Shown one piece after another: positions 13,051 through 39,000 of a stretch of DNA of 64,000 bases. This DNA comes from Xiphias gladius (lineage: Eukaryota; Chordata; Actinopteri; Istiophoriformes; Xiphiidae). The first letter of the stretch is position 1; every line of letters begins with the position of its first letter. The position numbers and the translations under genes were made by a program. The notes under the pieces were generated by a model. The model searched no databases, was not told the DNA's origin, and saw nothing but the letters and a program-made list of their open reading frames with translations. The stretch is from positions 12,611,001-12,675,000 of the forward strand of contig NC_053413.1 of the NCBI RefSeq assembly GCF_016859285.1. Reading direction: 5' to 3'.

Positions 13051-13217
13051 GGGGAGGTAAACAAGATGGCGACAACCTGAGTGGCAAGAGTAACACGAAG
13101 AGTCAGAAAATTTAACCGATATCTTGCCAGACCCAAGTGAAACATTTACTTCACCACAGACCGCCACACAAAGAGGAAATAAAACCTGCAACGGAAACGG
13201 GATTCGTGTGGATCTAG
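13051..13217 (+). promoter_or_regulatory. stk11: stk11 promoter and untranslated first exon
   Basis: A YY1-type motif CAAGATGGCGAC (13062-13073), typical just downstream of TATA-less start sites, precedes a non-coding exon ending at 13217 with donor GTGAGA. The matching acceptor is at 14038-14039. The exact transcription start is unknown. First-intron DNA that follows is rich in GTTAGC/GCTAAC words. Confidence 0.6.
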
Positions 13218-14039
13218 GTGAGACCCAGCACCCGGAGTTAGTTGGGTTAACTAGCTAGCAATTTAAATTGGAATCTGAGCGGCTTGCTAGCCAACGCAAC
13301 TCCGGTTAGCTTGCGTTAGCTTAATATATCTGGTTTGTTTCTCCTGTATCGAGGAATGATTTGGATGTTAGAGCTGATGTTGGTTTTGCTGATGGGCGAG
13401 CCTGCTGCAGTACAGTCAGAGAACAATGCCCGTCGTCTAGATTTCTCCTGCTCCGCCGGCATATGAGGTGAAGTTGGCTAACGCTAATCTCAACGTCAGG
13501 CAAAGTTGGCTAGCTAGCGCTGCATGTCCACCGTTAGCTACAGTTGTGTGACGACGTTTGGGTTATCCTCCCCAGTCGTCCACCGTCAGTCTTAGTCTAC
13601 ATTAAATTAGTTGTCGCTGCTTTAAGGCAGGCTTCTGAGTTAAAACCTGCAATAGTCACTGAAGGCGTTCATGGCTTAGAGCCACAAACTGAGAGTTTAT
13701 GTTGGTGCGCTAGTTCATTCAAGCAGACGCGCTATGGTGGCTTAGCAGCTAGTTATCAATTAACACTTAAACATGTTTATTTCAACTAAGCAATGCATGT
13801 GTCAATCGTAACTCTCACGCGACTCTGTTTAAACAAGGCAAGGTGTTAATATGTACTTAAATAGCTGATAAGCATTCGGTGTCTGATGTGAGCCTCACAG
13901 CAGAAAGGAAAACCCAGTAAGGTTAACTGGTCAATGTTGATGTCTGGACGGATTGTTTATCAGAAGGCTAACTTAGTTCTGAAGCGAGCGAAGGCCATGT
14001 GTGTACTTACATTAATGTTTAAATAACCCTTGTTTTCAG

Positions 14040-14737
14040 GCACCAGGCTGTAGGAACCGTGGTAGCATGGAGGACACCTGAGGACGGCTGGACACATTGG
14101 ATGGCTCAGTCGACCTCCAGGAGCCGGGCTGATACCAGAGATTGAACTGATACTGCTGCATGCATTTGGCTGTAGATCTGTGCTTGGATCCAGTCCAGCT
14201 GTGTATGCTTTTGTGTCCTGAGGAAAACTATGCTATGCAGCATGGGGCTTCTACAGAAATGCTGTGCTGCATAGCCTTGAAGCAGGACTGGTTGCCTCTA
14301 TCTAAGGCTGTATGCTATTAAATTCATATAGAGGTGATCCAGAGTTAAGTGAAGAGGAATAACATTTTAAAACCACAATTTTCTCATTTCTATTCAACTG
14401 CACTTGTCACTGATGTACATAATGCACAGTATAAAGCACTAACTTGGCACGGGACCCAACAGGTTCTTCACCTCTGTCTGCACCTCTCAAGTAAAAAGAG
14501 CCCTAATGTTTACAAATTGGGATTGATCCCCCACCTCCTCCCTCAACTCTCAGGCGCGATTACTCCCTTTCCCATAGTCAGTATTTTGTAATTTGTCTGT
14601 ATTCCATCTTGTGGAATTCATATACTGGGCTCAGAACTGAAAGTTTACCAGTGGAATACTCTCCAATAGCAGTTACAGCTACTTGCGTACATCTTTTTGC
14701 ACAGGGGGTTTAAGCTGTGGCTGCCGAACTATTAGTC
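14040..14737 (+). other. stk11: stk11 5' untranslated part of exon 2, with short upstream ORFs
   Basis: Exon inferred from acceptor TTTTCAG at 14033-14039; it runs without a break into the coding start. It holds several upstream ATGs, for example a 5-codon ORF starting at 14067. A long leader is also known for human STK11. Confidence 0.55.
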
Positions 14738-28141
<13,404 letters not shown>

Positions 28142-29820
28142 CCCCTCCCCTTCCTCCCTCGGCAACAATCCACCTGGTGAGTGTGCAGACTGTTAACAAA
28201 AGCTGGTGCTTCTGAAGGACACCTTTTTATACAGTGGAAAGAGGATGAATAGATTGGAGGGATGAAATTAGATAAGTTAGAACAGACAGAGATGTAGAGA
28301 TGAGTATCAGGCAGGAGGGGGAGGAGGAGTGTAAGAGGAAATAGGGGGGGTATTGGTATTCAGCAAGCAGTGCTCTGACTCACCACCGCTCCCCAGGCAA
28401 ACACATGGGCACTTTCTTATACAGTCATAAAAAAAAAAACTAGATCTGGCTGGTCCGGTCTTGGAGCATCACTTTACTGTTCCTGTAAGGGTTTATCTAG
28501 ATTGTAGCCTTCTGAGGGTTCATCAATGGACCTCACTGAGGCGAAGAAGTGGGGCAGATTTATGCTGCGAGCATGAAAACCTATTTAACAGGTTGTCCTC
28601 CTCCCTCTCCAGTTACCACCCACAGTTTGCTCTTTCAATCTCTCGCACATACAATCCACTCACGGCATGAGGCTGTTTGTCATGGCTGCAGTGCAGAGGA
28701 GATGCTGTGTATTAATTTGTTCAGGCGATGACTCACCCTGGATGAGATAAAGTGGGCCGTGGGATGTTTGTCTGTCTCTTTCTCACCCTGTGGATGAGTC
28801 TTTTGTGTTAGCAGCACCAGTTAGAACTTGTCTTGAAATAATTCTTTTATACTATTCAGTGTTATCTCAAGGAAACTTTTGGTCATTGGTGTATATTGAG
28901 AGCAACTAAAAGTGAAACTCCAACAAACGTCTGTTTATACTCTGCTGTCTGTCTCTGTCCCTCTTAGGTTTACCTGTCCCCGTCCTTCTGTGTCTGGAGT
29001 CCTCACAGTTGTGAGAGAAACCTGCTGACATTAATGCCCCATACCTCCTTGGACCACTGGCCTGCAGAGTCTTTTGAAGATGCGGTATGAGTGACGGGGA
29101 GGAGGAGGACAGCATGAAATGTTCTTTTTGCTCTGAGACTGAGGCACTGGCTGTGAAGATGGTGGTTTTTTTTTTTTTTTGGTTTTGTTTTGTTTTGTTT
29201 ATTTGTTTGTTTTTCTCCAAAATTTTGGCTTCTTTCAACTCATGTCATCCACTTCTGTTGTCTGGTTCTGGTCATTTCCCTGCCTCCATGCTGTCATCCT
29301 CTTTTGGAGGGCCAAGTGTTGCACCGAACATTACAAACACCATCACACCTGTACCCCAACCGCCCACCCCTACACCCCACCTTCTGTTTCTTTGACTACC
29401 TTTGTTTTTACAGAACCCTAATGGCAGTTTTTAAGACACATTGTGATGTGTAAAAAAATTAAAAAGAAAAAAAGTAACAAAATTTATGAATAATTCTATA
29501 TTTAAATCTCTATGATAGTACTCTACTACCACCAACATAAAAATTGCATGCTGTACAGAGCTGGAAGAAAGGGAAAGTGCTTGTTTTGTGGAAAGACTGA
29601 CAGACTGAAGCCTTGAGATCCACTGCTGACCTGTTGGGGATTTTTGATTTCCATTTAGGTTTTTTTTCTTTCTTTTTTCCAATGAACATTTTTTAATTAT
29701 TATTTATATAAAATATGTCCCAAACAGGCTGTTTTGTTGAATGATCCTTTCTGTTTAACTTTGAGTTGAGCATTTTTTTTATTATGCAATACAACTCAGT
29801 GGTTTATGCCTTGTTTTTTG

Positions 29821-29852
<32 letters not shown>

Positions 29853-29880
29853 CATTTTAAGTGTACTTTACGAGCATACA
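28142..29880 (+). other. stk11: stk11 3' UTR with an intron
   Basis: The last coding exon continues to 28176, where a donor GTGAGT follows (28177). An acceptor CCCTCTTAG at 28959-28967 opens a non-coding last exon. Human STK11 likewise has a non-coding tenth exon. No strong AATAAA is seen before 29900; an ATTAAA is near 29457 and an AATAAA at 30612-30617, so the 3' end is uncertain. A TTA run lies at 29822-29852. Confidence 0.6.
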
Positions 29881-31407
29881 CTCTGATAGGAATACTACAT
29901 TTATCTTTCTCCGATGTCTGCGACCAGTTTGTAGTCAGATCCTAGAATATCAAGAGCCAATCCTGCTCAGCCGCAGGTGGTTTGCTGTCACAATCACCCA
30001 GTCACCTGTTTTCCAGCGATGCTCTTTTGTTGTGTCGATCACATCAGCGGCAGGCCTGCCCCCCTCTTGCGCAGCCAGGCCCATCACCAGCTCCTCGCTG
30101 TCAACGGATCAGAGATTTATCAGGTGAGTCACAAGTCTGAGGGAAGGAGAGAGCAGCGCTTCCCACGTCATCAAGGTCGGCAGAGAGGCTCTCCGTTCGA
30201 CAACACGCAAGGAGTAATGTGGTGATGCTGAAGAGACGCATCGTGTCAACAGGCTGCAGAACATTTCAGCAGTGTGATTAGTATGTGAGGACACACATTA
30301 GGTTCTCATGGAAATGAGTATGCTGTTTTGACAATTTCTCCCAGTACATCATGTTACATGAATCACATTACAACAATATAATACCATGGGTAGGGGTGTC
30401 ACCCCCCCCCCCCTTTATTAAGAAAAATGTTCAATCTAAAATGAATATGTGCCCACAAGGTCTAGCCTTTGTCAAGGCTGCAAAACATTTGAGTTTTCTG
30501 CACTACTCATTCTTTCGTAAAGCAGATGGTTCACGCTGAATGAGGACAACGACGTGAGTTTCAAAAAAAATACACATGCACATACTTCAGCGTAAAGCCA
30601 AGTCTGTGTGAAATAAAAAGGGACAAGCTCCCATCTCAGCTTCCCAGGTGACATTCTTCCCCGCACATAACATTGCTGCAATTATTTTAAATGAATGCAA
30701 AAGAATAACTACACTTACGTACATTCCGGTAGAGTGTAAGGAAAGCTGTTCGGTCTGTGAGATATGACACTGAAAATCCTAAAATCATCTCAAGACTAGA
30801 TTAGCTGTTATGATAAATTAGTCTAATAGTTGTGTGATGAAAAATTTATCTGCAGCAGTTTTCATACGGGATTAATAATTTAAGCCATTTATTAATCAAA
30901 AACTAACCATCTTTGGTTGCGGGTTTTCAGTCCAAAGGTCTGCTGCTTCTCTCCATTTTCAAACATGAAATATTGATGGGTTTTGCACTGGTTGGTCGAA
31001 CAAACAAGATGCTTACAATTGACCCTGAAATTTCTTTGTCGACCTTAGAAACAGCAGTTTGACAAGGAAAAACAAAAAGAAAAAAAAAAAAAAGAACTCT
31101 GCAGCCACATCTCAGTCTTGCTCAGAGGAGTTTGCCCAGACTGAGGAAGACTATGGGGTGCAGTTGAAAGCTCACCAAAATTTTAGCCAGTGGAAGAATT
31201 TCATCTATTTTTTGCCAAAAAATTTAAAGACTTCAACTTTGTGATTGGCATTTTTTAACCGATTTGTGACATTTTAGACTAATCAAATAATTGAGGAAAT
31301 AACCTGCATCTTTTTTTCAATAAAGAAAATAATCTTAATTAGCTCTACTCCAGATTTCACCCTGACGTGTAAAGAATACTACTTCATAATTTCTATATTT
31401 TTCTAAA

Positions 31408-31903
31408 TGTCAACAAATTCTATGAAAAGACAAAAACCCACGACATGTCAAATGTCTTTGAACACCCTCTCACTTTCATACCCTGTGGTTCTCAGCCCTA
31501 AACCCATTGGTTCCCACTGAAGATATAAACCTTCAAAAGTTTATAGTCAATAAATACAGCTGGGTACTGTATTTTTTAACAAACTACTCAAAGAGGAGTG
31601 ATTAGTGCATTTTGGGGGGACTACTTTAGGCCATGGATTAATACACATTTTGTGCTCAAGTGCATATTTTTGCCAGCAGGACAATGTTTGAGGGATTCAC
31701 TCAAAAGAATTTAAGTGGCCATGTTTATGATGTCACCCTGTGAAGCAATGTGGCTTATTTATATGTTTTTAATAGTTTTTAGACAACAATTAAGCTCTAT
31801 GGCACAAAGGAATAAGCTATATTAGACTTTGGCTACATAGACAGTACTTCTTTGCTCAATTCATTGTTGGTTTTGGTATTTTCATGGGATTTGTTGACAA
31901 TGA
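31408..31903. mobile_element. Non-autonomous element with terminal inverted repeats, copy A
   Basis: Left end TGTCAACAAATTCTATGAAA (from 31409) is the inverse of the right end (to about 31902) over about 33 bp with a few mismatches. Internal blocks (CATTGGTTCCC near 31506, GGATTAATACACATTTTGTG near 31635) recur in inverted orientation in copy B at 41914-42411. No coding capacity, so it is a miniature DNA-transposon type. The superfamily is not assigned. Confidence 0.75.
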
Positions 31904-32916
31904 TAAAAATATCACCAGACGTATCTTTTATTTAGTTATACAGAGTTAGTATATTCCATTTTGCTGGAATTGGGGAGCAGGCAATGGCACTGCTGTTCAG
32001 TTTTAACCTCCACTTTTCACAGCCTGAACTCTCTGTCACTGAACCATCAGTCTAAAAGCCTGAGAGGCTCCTGTGTCAGTCACTTTAAGTATCATCTGTC
32101 AGTCTCCCTAACAGCAAGTGTCCCAGCAGTGATACAACACTCCACTGGAGCCCACAGAAGCTCCTTGATTATCATGCAGAACAGGGATAGATGACAAAGA
32201 TCAACAAAGATCCTATAAAAACTGAAAAAATATGACAATAAAAATAAAAATGACAATAAAAATGATGCATGTATGTTTGCTGTGTATTCTGGGTATCCCA
32301 TCTGTTTTTACTTTTATGATATAGTGTGCTATCTCCAGATCTGCTGATATGCTGTTAATGAGAGAGAAGGTTGCAAGCACAAAACCATGAAGAATTATCG
32401 TGGGGTTTTTTTTTGGTTTTGTTTTTTACATGGTCAGAGTTTTTCTTCCTATCACCAAATACAGACACAACAGCTCTCACATATACAGTACATGGACCCT
32501 CATGGTGATTGAGACAAGAAGGACACTTGAGGAGGATATAGTTTAAAAATGAGAGAAATGGGTGACAGAAAACTCAATCATAGTCTTTCTTCCCATCAAA
32601 GTGCTTTTTGTCTTAAAGTTAAAACTGTACAGTATTCACATACACATTGCTTGGACATACAGTAGCATGCTGAAAATTCACAGTTAAGTCTTGAAATATT
32701 TAATTTTTCTAAAGATGGGCTTACGTTTTCAAAGCTATGTAATGAATGCATTTGATTTTGAGAATGATTACCAATAAAAAGGGGCATCACAAGTCACATG
32801 GTGTCACAGTGGAAATTCAGGTCTGAATGGAATCGCTGGAAGAGACTGGCCATCAAGAAGGTACTTCTGCCTTTTAGAATATATCTGTGTGATGATGCAT
32901 CAGTTATCAGACTATA

Positions 32917-32922
32917 TTTATT
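32917..32922 (-). terminator. cbarp: Candidate polyadenylation signal of cbarp
   Basis: AATAAA on the minus strand, about 155 bases after the cbarp stop codon. Confidence 0.5.
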
Positions 32923-33076
32923 TTGAAGATTTGTCCAAATGTAAAGGACGCAGAGATTGACCTGGTATCTAACACATGGTGACGTTTGGATTACTGTAGA
33001 CCATTTTTCTCAAGTCTGTGGTCTATCCGCACTGGATCTGAAATAAGTCAATGAGGAAGATGGCATTGTTAACGGG

Positions 33077-36000
33077 TTATATGGGACTGAAGCCAGGTGA
33101 GGCTGTGTGAGACACGGTGAGCACACGCTCCGAACCTCCCTGGTTGAGCTTCTCTGCACTGCGCAGGCTGCCGTAGAGCCTCTCTTCCACTGACACGACC
33201 AGCTTGTCTGACAGACAGCCCTCTGCCTGCAGGGAAACCTCCGATAGGATAGTTTGACTACTGTTGTTGTTTCTGTTGTCAACTCTTGGATCCATGTAGC
33301 TCATTTGTGCTGTCACAGTGGTCAAAGACTGGCTAGTTGTGCTTTCTGTGTCCTTATTTGTAGAGACTTGGCAGCCATTGCCCTCTTCACCTGACCCTGC
33401 ACAACCAGAGCTGCTCTTTTTTGCATCTAAGCCTTCAGATGTTTTGTTGGCTGCACTTTCTATGGCATCCCCAGCAGCTCCTTCAATTGATGGATCTTTG
33501 TACTCTGTGGTCTCTTTGGCTGCTTCCTCGCAAGCTGCAACCTCACTGGCTTCTTCGTCGGCCGCACTTGCAATGCGTGAGAGTGTGCTGTGATATCTGG
33601 TGTCCAGAGGATAACCTGCACTGTCACCCCTTCTCAGCGGAGTAAACCTCTGCCTCTCTAGAGATGGGGAGTACCTACCCCCAGTTGCTGACCCTGGGTC
33701 GCTGTATTGCTTGTGTCTCTGCCACTGCTTCCGGAGGTGAACTCTGGAGCGGTGCCTGGAGCGCAGTGGAGAGTCCTGCTGGTCAAACCGAGGATCGTGA
33801 CGGAGGAACTCGTTGAAAAGAGCATCTGTCTTCTCATCGATGCTGTAGTCACGGCGGCGGAGGCGAGGTCTGTGAGGACTAGAGGGCTGTGGTATTGGCT
33901 TCATCAGTGGAGACATCAGCTGTGATAGTGAGTCTGGAAGTTTCTGAGGATGAAATGATTTCAGAAGTTGATATGGTTCTTGAAGGGTAAGAGACTGGCT
34001 GGCGGCTTGAGATCTCTCCTTTAGTTTCTCCTCTGTCTCTGTGCTGTCTTCCATCTCATCCTCAAGCTCCTCCTGAAACAGCTTGGCCTCGATGCTCTCG
34101 CACACTGAACCTTTTCTTCCAGAGCTGGTGAAGAACAACCTTCTCTCAGATGCTGTCTTCCCTCTTGGGGCTCCAGGAGTCCCAAAAAGCCGTATCTCCT
34201 CAGCTGCCCTGGATGGTGCTTCAATGGAGGCATAGCCACTGTCCATTTGAAGAAGCTTTCGGTTACCTGCCTCACCCTCTCCTCCAGCTCCACTTCCCAT
34301 TTCACTGTCCCCACCTGACGCCCCTCTAATTCCTCCCTCCAACAACTCTCCCTCCCCTTCTCCTTCAGGGTCATCATCTAGGTCTTGGGACAAGCAGCTG
34401 TCCAGGCCAGAACGAGCTCCTGCGCCTCCTAAGGATGAGATGCTGTCGGCATCACTGCGGATAGACTCCCGATCTGTGCTGCTCTGGTCTGAGGAGGCGT
34501 ATTGCTCCAGAGAGGCTCGCAAGCTCCAAATGTCTCTGTAAAGGGAGGGAGGGGCCTCCAAGCTCTCCTGGCGAATCATGAAGGAAAGAGACGAACCTGA
34601 GTCAGCCCTTAGCCTGGCTTCAGCTCCCAGCACCACGTCTTCTCCATCATCTACCTCTGCCTCATTCTTTTTCCTCACATCTGCTGACACACCCTCTGTC
34701 TTTGTGTCTTTAGTTTTCCTTAACATGTCTTCAAAACTTTCCTGAATGGCAGCCTCTTTTTGTGCCCCAAACAAGTCATCATCTTCTGTTGATTCTAGCT
34801 CGACTCCTGCTGCCTCTGTTCTTACAACTGCACCGAATTTTGTTCCTTTTTCTACACCTGTTCCATTGTTTGTGGCCTCCTCTTGCCTCTGGGCATGATA
34901 GTCTTCTACTGGCAAACAGCCTTCCTCCCTCCTGGTGCTACTGCCACCACCTACCTCCACCATGGCCTCCAGTTTTAGCCTGCACATATAGAGAACAGTC
35001 AGTTAATCAGTAATTCTGGGAATTTTATGGTGCAAATCATGGGATTATGGGAAGGGATATACCTGCTGAGGAAGACTGAGGATGTGGGTGTAGTTGCAGG
35101 ATGAGAAAGAGACTCAGCAGAGAGGGACTGGAGGCCACTGGTCTGGATGGGAGTATGTGGAAAAGATTCAATGACCTCATCTTGGAGAGGTAAAGAGTCG
35201 TCATCGGTGTGATCAGTGGTTTCACTTGCTGCTCTCTGTCTCTGGAAGGGCCTTCTCTTGGGCGATCCTGGTAGTAATTCACATGAAAAGATAGCTTTTT
35301 TCAACTTGATGTCCTTCACCTCGTCAAATGCATTTTTTTGTTTTTTATTCGCATGCTGTTCTTTTGAAAAGTTAGATATTATCCACAAATCAAATCAAAC
35401 TCATTCATTTATGACATTTATCCATACCTTTGGCATCCAGACTGGCAGCCCGGTGACTGCTGTCGAACTTCCACCTCCTGAAGTAAGGCCCTGCCCCTTC
35501 CAGACTGGCATGGCGACGCAGTTTAGAGAAGAAATGTAGAACTGAAGTCTGGCCCGGAGCTTGAGTCAACTCTCCTCTCATCCCCCTTTCCCTTTCAGCC
35601 TCTCCCCTGTCCCCGATAGCTTCCATCTGACGGAAGAGATGAAGGGAAAGGAGGATGAAGGGAGGTGATGAGACATTTAGGAGAGGTTGAGGCAGACAAG
35701 CTGTGATAGATCGTGACGGGCAGAGGCAAAGACCTTGGGGGACAACAGTTTGTTATATTGTCACTCAGCTGCAGTGATCACTGAAGTCATGATCGTTCAG
35801 GAGGTTTGAGCCTGTAGCGGCTGCATTTCATAGCTCTGTTTAAAAGTGATACGTGTGGATCAATCTGCACTGTAGAACCTGAAGAGCATTTGAAAGCTTA
35901 CTAGGCTTACCAAGCTTTCAAAAAGTCAAATTAAATTTTTGAGCTGATGATTGCACTAGATGAAAAGTCAGAGCATTACCAAAGTTATTACAGTTCATCC

Positions 36001-39000
36001 TGAGGGGAACATGAATGTCTGTAACAAATTTCACTGCAATTATTTTACTAGTTCTTAAGACCACAAATGCCAAAATATAATGATCTAATTCTAATTATCT
36101 CAAAATATCGTGGTGGGTCTAATGGAAAAGTCGGGGGATCATCAAAGTCATTAAGATTCATTGTTCGGGAACCATGAATGTCATTGAACTCCATCCAGTA
36201 GATTTCGAGATATTTATGTCAGGACCAAAGCGATCAGCTGACATTGCCTTTCATGGACCTGTGCCAATAGCATGGCTAAAATGTACTAACCCGTATTATT
36301 TAATCACCATTTTTTTAAATTCTCAATACAAAGAGGGAAAAGGTGAAACTCACTGTCTGGGACCGTGTGTGTTGTGTTTTCATGGCTAATGAGACCTGTC
36401 TGGGTCCCTGGTCCAGGATGATGGAGTGGTGCGGATCTCCTGGCAGACCTCCACTGAGGCTCTGTCCTATCCAGTCAGGGACTCTTCCATCAGTGGGCTG
36501 GAGAGAGAAATCAACACGTTAGAGATGAGAAAACAAACCCGATTTTTTGTTTTGTGTGTTTGTATTACTCAAAGTCAAAGTTAAGATCTGCTGCATTGGT
36601 TCAACCGCAGAGATACATTTTACCTGGTAGATGGTGAGGGGCAGTTTTGGAGCTGCAGTCTCACTGATGTTGACGGTGCTGCTCTCTGCTGAGTCACACT
36701 CCATGATAGTGAGGATCTTAAGGTCACACGGGGCTGGTGGCAGGTGAAGGTGGGTCAGCCGGGCCTTTTTCAGGTGGTGGAAGTCTCCTTCAGTCAGAGT
36801 GTACCTGAAGAGGAGGATCAATCATTTGCTGTCAAACAGCTTAACCAAATAAATAAGCTGTAAAAATTCACCTTTAGCCCAGATAAACTACCTGCGTCCT
36901 TTGTCCTGAGTTGTCTTCTCCTGTTCGTAAAGTGCAGATTCATTGAAGGAGACTCTGCGGCCAGTAGACCCAGTGGAGACAAATCTTTCTGACTCTCCAT
37001 CGTGACAGCTCGAAGCTGAGAGAGCGTCTGATTCATCCAGACGAATGGTGATCTCTGAGTGACAAAGAGGACAAGGACAAACCGAGGGAGAAAAGTTAAG
37101 GAGTTAGCGACGATAGTGGACCAGAATACATGTATGTCCTGTATGAACATAAAAAAATACACAGATCTGACCTTGGGTGGGCTGAGAATCCTCAGCATAA
37201 GTGGTGTTTGTCTTCTCAGGGTCATCGCTGGCTCTGAAAGAGGGAAATTAGTTTTACTCTTGGTGCTCTTTCACAGAAGCAAAATGCCTCATCACATCAA
37301 AGCTTTCAGTTTCATATTCATAAGCGCTTTAATCCACTGCTGTCATAATCAAGTTGACTCTCATAATCCCTGTGTGTTTGCAGATGAAACAGGCCTGCCA
37401 GTCCATTGCAGCGTGTCGCTCGGTAGGCAGCACCAACCTGGAGTAGCGTCGTCCACCCATGCAGCAGCGGTGACAGAAGAGGAGCAGCAGGGAGAGCAGG
37501 ACCAGCATCCCCCCGGCAAAAACACTCAACAGCACCAACAGCAGTACATAGTTCTCCACCTGGCCCGCCGACACGGGCACATCCTGACGGGGTGGAACCA
37601 GGAAAAGATGTTAGGACCCAGGCAGTGGTACACTTAGTCAAGTACTGTGCTGGAGCACAAGTTTGAGGTGCTTGGGGTCAGCACAACAATGTATAAACAC
37701 AACACTGACATACAGTACTATTTATCACCTTATAAACTTGTTATGGTCAGCATGTTAGCTAATAGACATAGAGCAAAATCAGCTTTCATTTGGAGTCAGG
37801 TTTCTGACACCGGATGTATGTAAGTCCAACAGTCACTGTCTTTTGCCTCTGTTTTGGTCTCCATCCGCTCCTGCAACAAATATCTGGCTCTCAAACAGCA
37901 AAATGCTCCACTACGTTCAGCATCTTGTAACAAACTTTGTCTTTCTGTCGTTTGATGTTGGGCAGGTTGCACACCATGGGTTTATCAGAACTCTTCTCAC
38001 TGAAAACGGCTGCCTGCTGCATGTGGAAACAGAGCTGAAGAGAGCCATGAGACTGAACCAAAACAGTGGATTCATCACTACAAACGACCTCTTTTTACAT
38101 TGAACATAGTAATTTAGTCCATTGTTAATACAAAAATATTGATTCAGGCAGCTTTAAGCAGAATTTTGAATGCAGGACTTAATTGTGATTTAATATTTTT
38201 ACTGTGATATTGCTACTTTTACTACTGAGTATCCCAGAGTTGAGTTTATCTGTCATATACTGGACAATGCATGCATCAGATCACAATTCCTTTTCGGGGC
38301 TTTTCTTATTATCAGGAAAGCTATTCTGATGGAGCTTCTTTTCTGAGAACAACTGTGCTGTATAAAGATGAAAAGTGTGTAACCTCACACTATATATAGA
38401 TGTAATGGTTTGATTATGTGTTTTCTAACAACTAAAGGTGGCGATATGTTCGCCAGAGTTGAACCTCGTCTTTCAATGAGCTCCTTACCCTTATAAAATA
38501 TTATAGTGTCAAATGTAAATATTCTTATTTGTCGTCTTTTAACATGCCCCAGTTTGGTTTAGAAGTACACTGACAGAAATATCTAGGGATCAAATTACTT
38601 TTGAGGCCAACTCCAAAGAGGTAACCCTAATATTGCTTTTATTAAAGAAGCTAAATGTTGACAAATCTATGTTGAAGTGTTCTACAGTTCCTTTATTGAG
38701 TCAACAAACTACTGGAAAAAAATATGAGTGTGCCATAGAGTCACTGGTGTAAATTCAAATGATCTGTCTTACTTGTATCAAGTCAGAGCCACACAGAGGG
38801 TTCAGGTCATTTTAATGGACGCTTAAGTGACTTTGGTTTGCCTCCATCAGGATGGAAGTTTACCTCTTTAAAGACTAACAGGCATCTGAGGTATATTATT
38901 CTGTCAACTGTAGTTTTGGCTTTTTAAAAAAAATTTAATTTGGCCTGTTATGAGCTGTGAATGGAACAGGGCTGTCCCCTGGTATCTGACTTCTTCTCAC

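Larger units (their letters stand above)
29881..33076. other. stk11-cbarp convergent intergenic region
   Basis: A GC-richer block at about 29930-30230 with a donor-like GTGAGT at 30122 may be a regulatory element. A 500-bp terminal-inverted-repeat element lies at 31408-31903. The minus-strand AATAAA at 32917-32922 probably ends cbarp transcripts. No other gene is seen. Confidence 0.55.

Noticed and set aside
14717-14737. Upstream extension of stk11 (MAAELLV) from a GTG
   Set aside because: GTG is not a normal eukaryotic start; the ATG at 14738 fits the family and the frame has no earlier ATG nearby.
34980-34987. Start codon of the large minus-strand frame at 34987 as the beginning of a separate 636-aa protein
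   Set aside because: It lies in an intron just before an acceptor; the exon joins in frame to upstream cbarp exons.
33318-35013. Plus-strand open frames of 70-90 aa
   Set aside because: They are antisense shadows of the GC-rich cbarp last exon, with no splice context.
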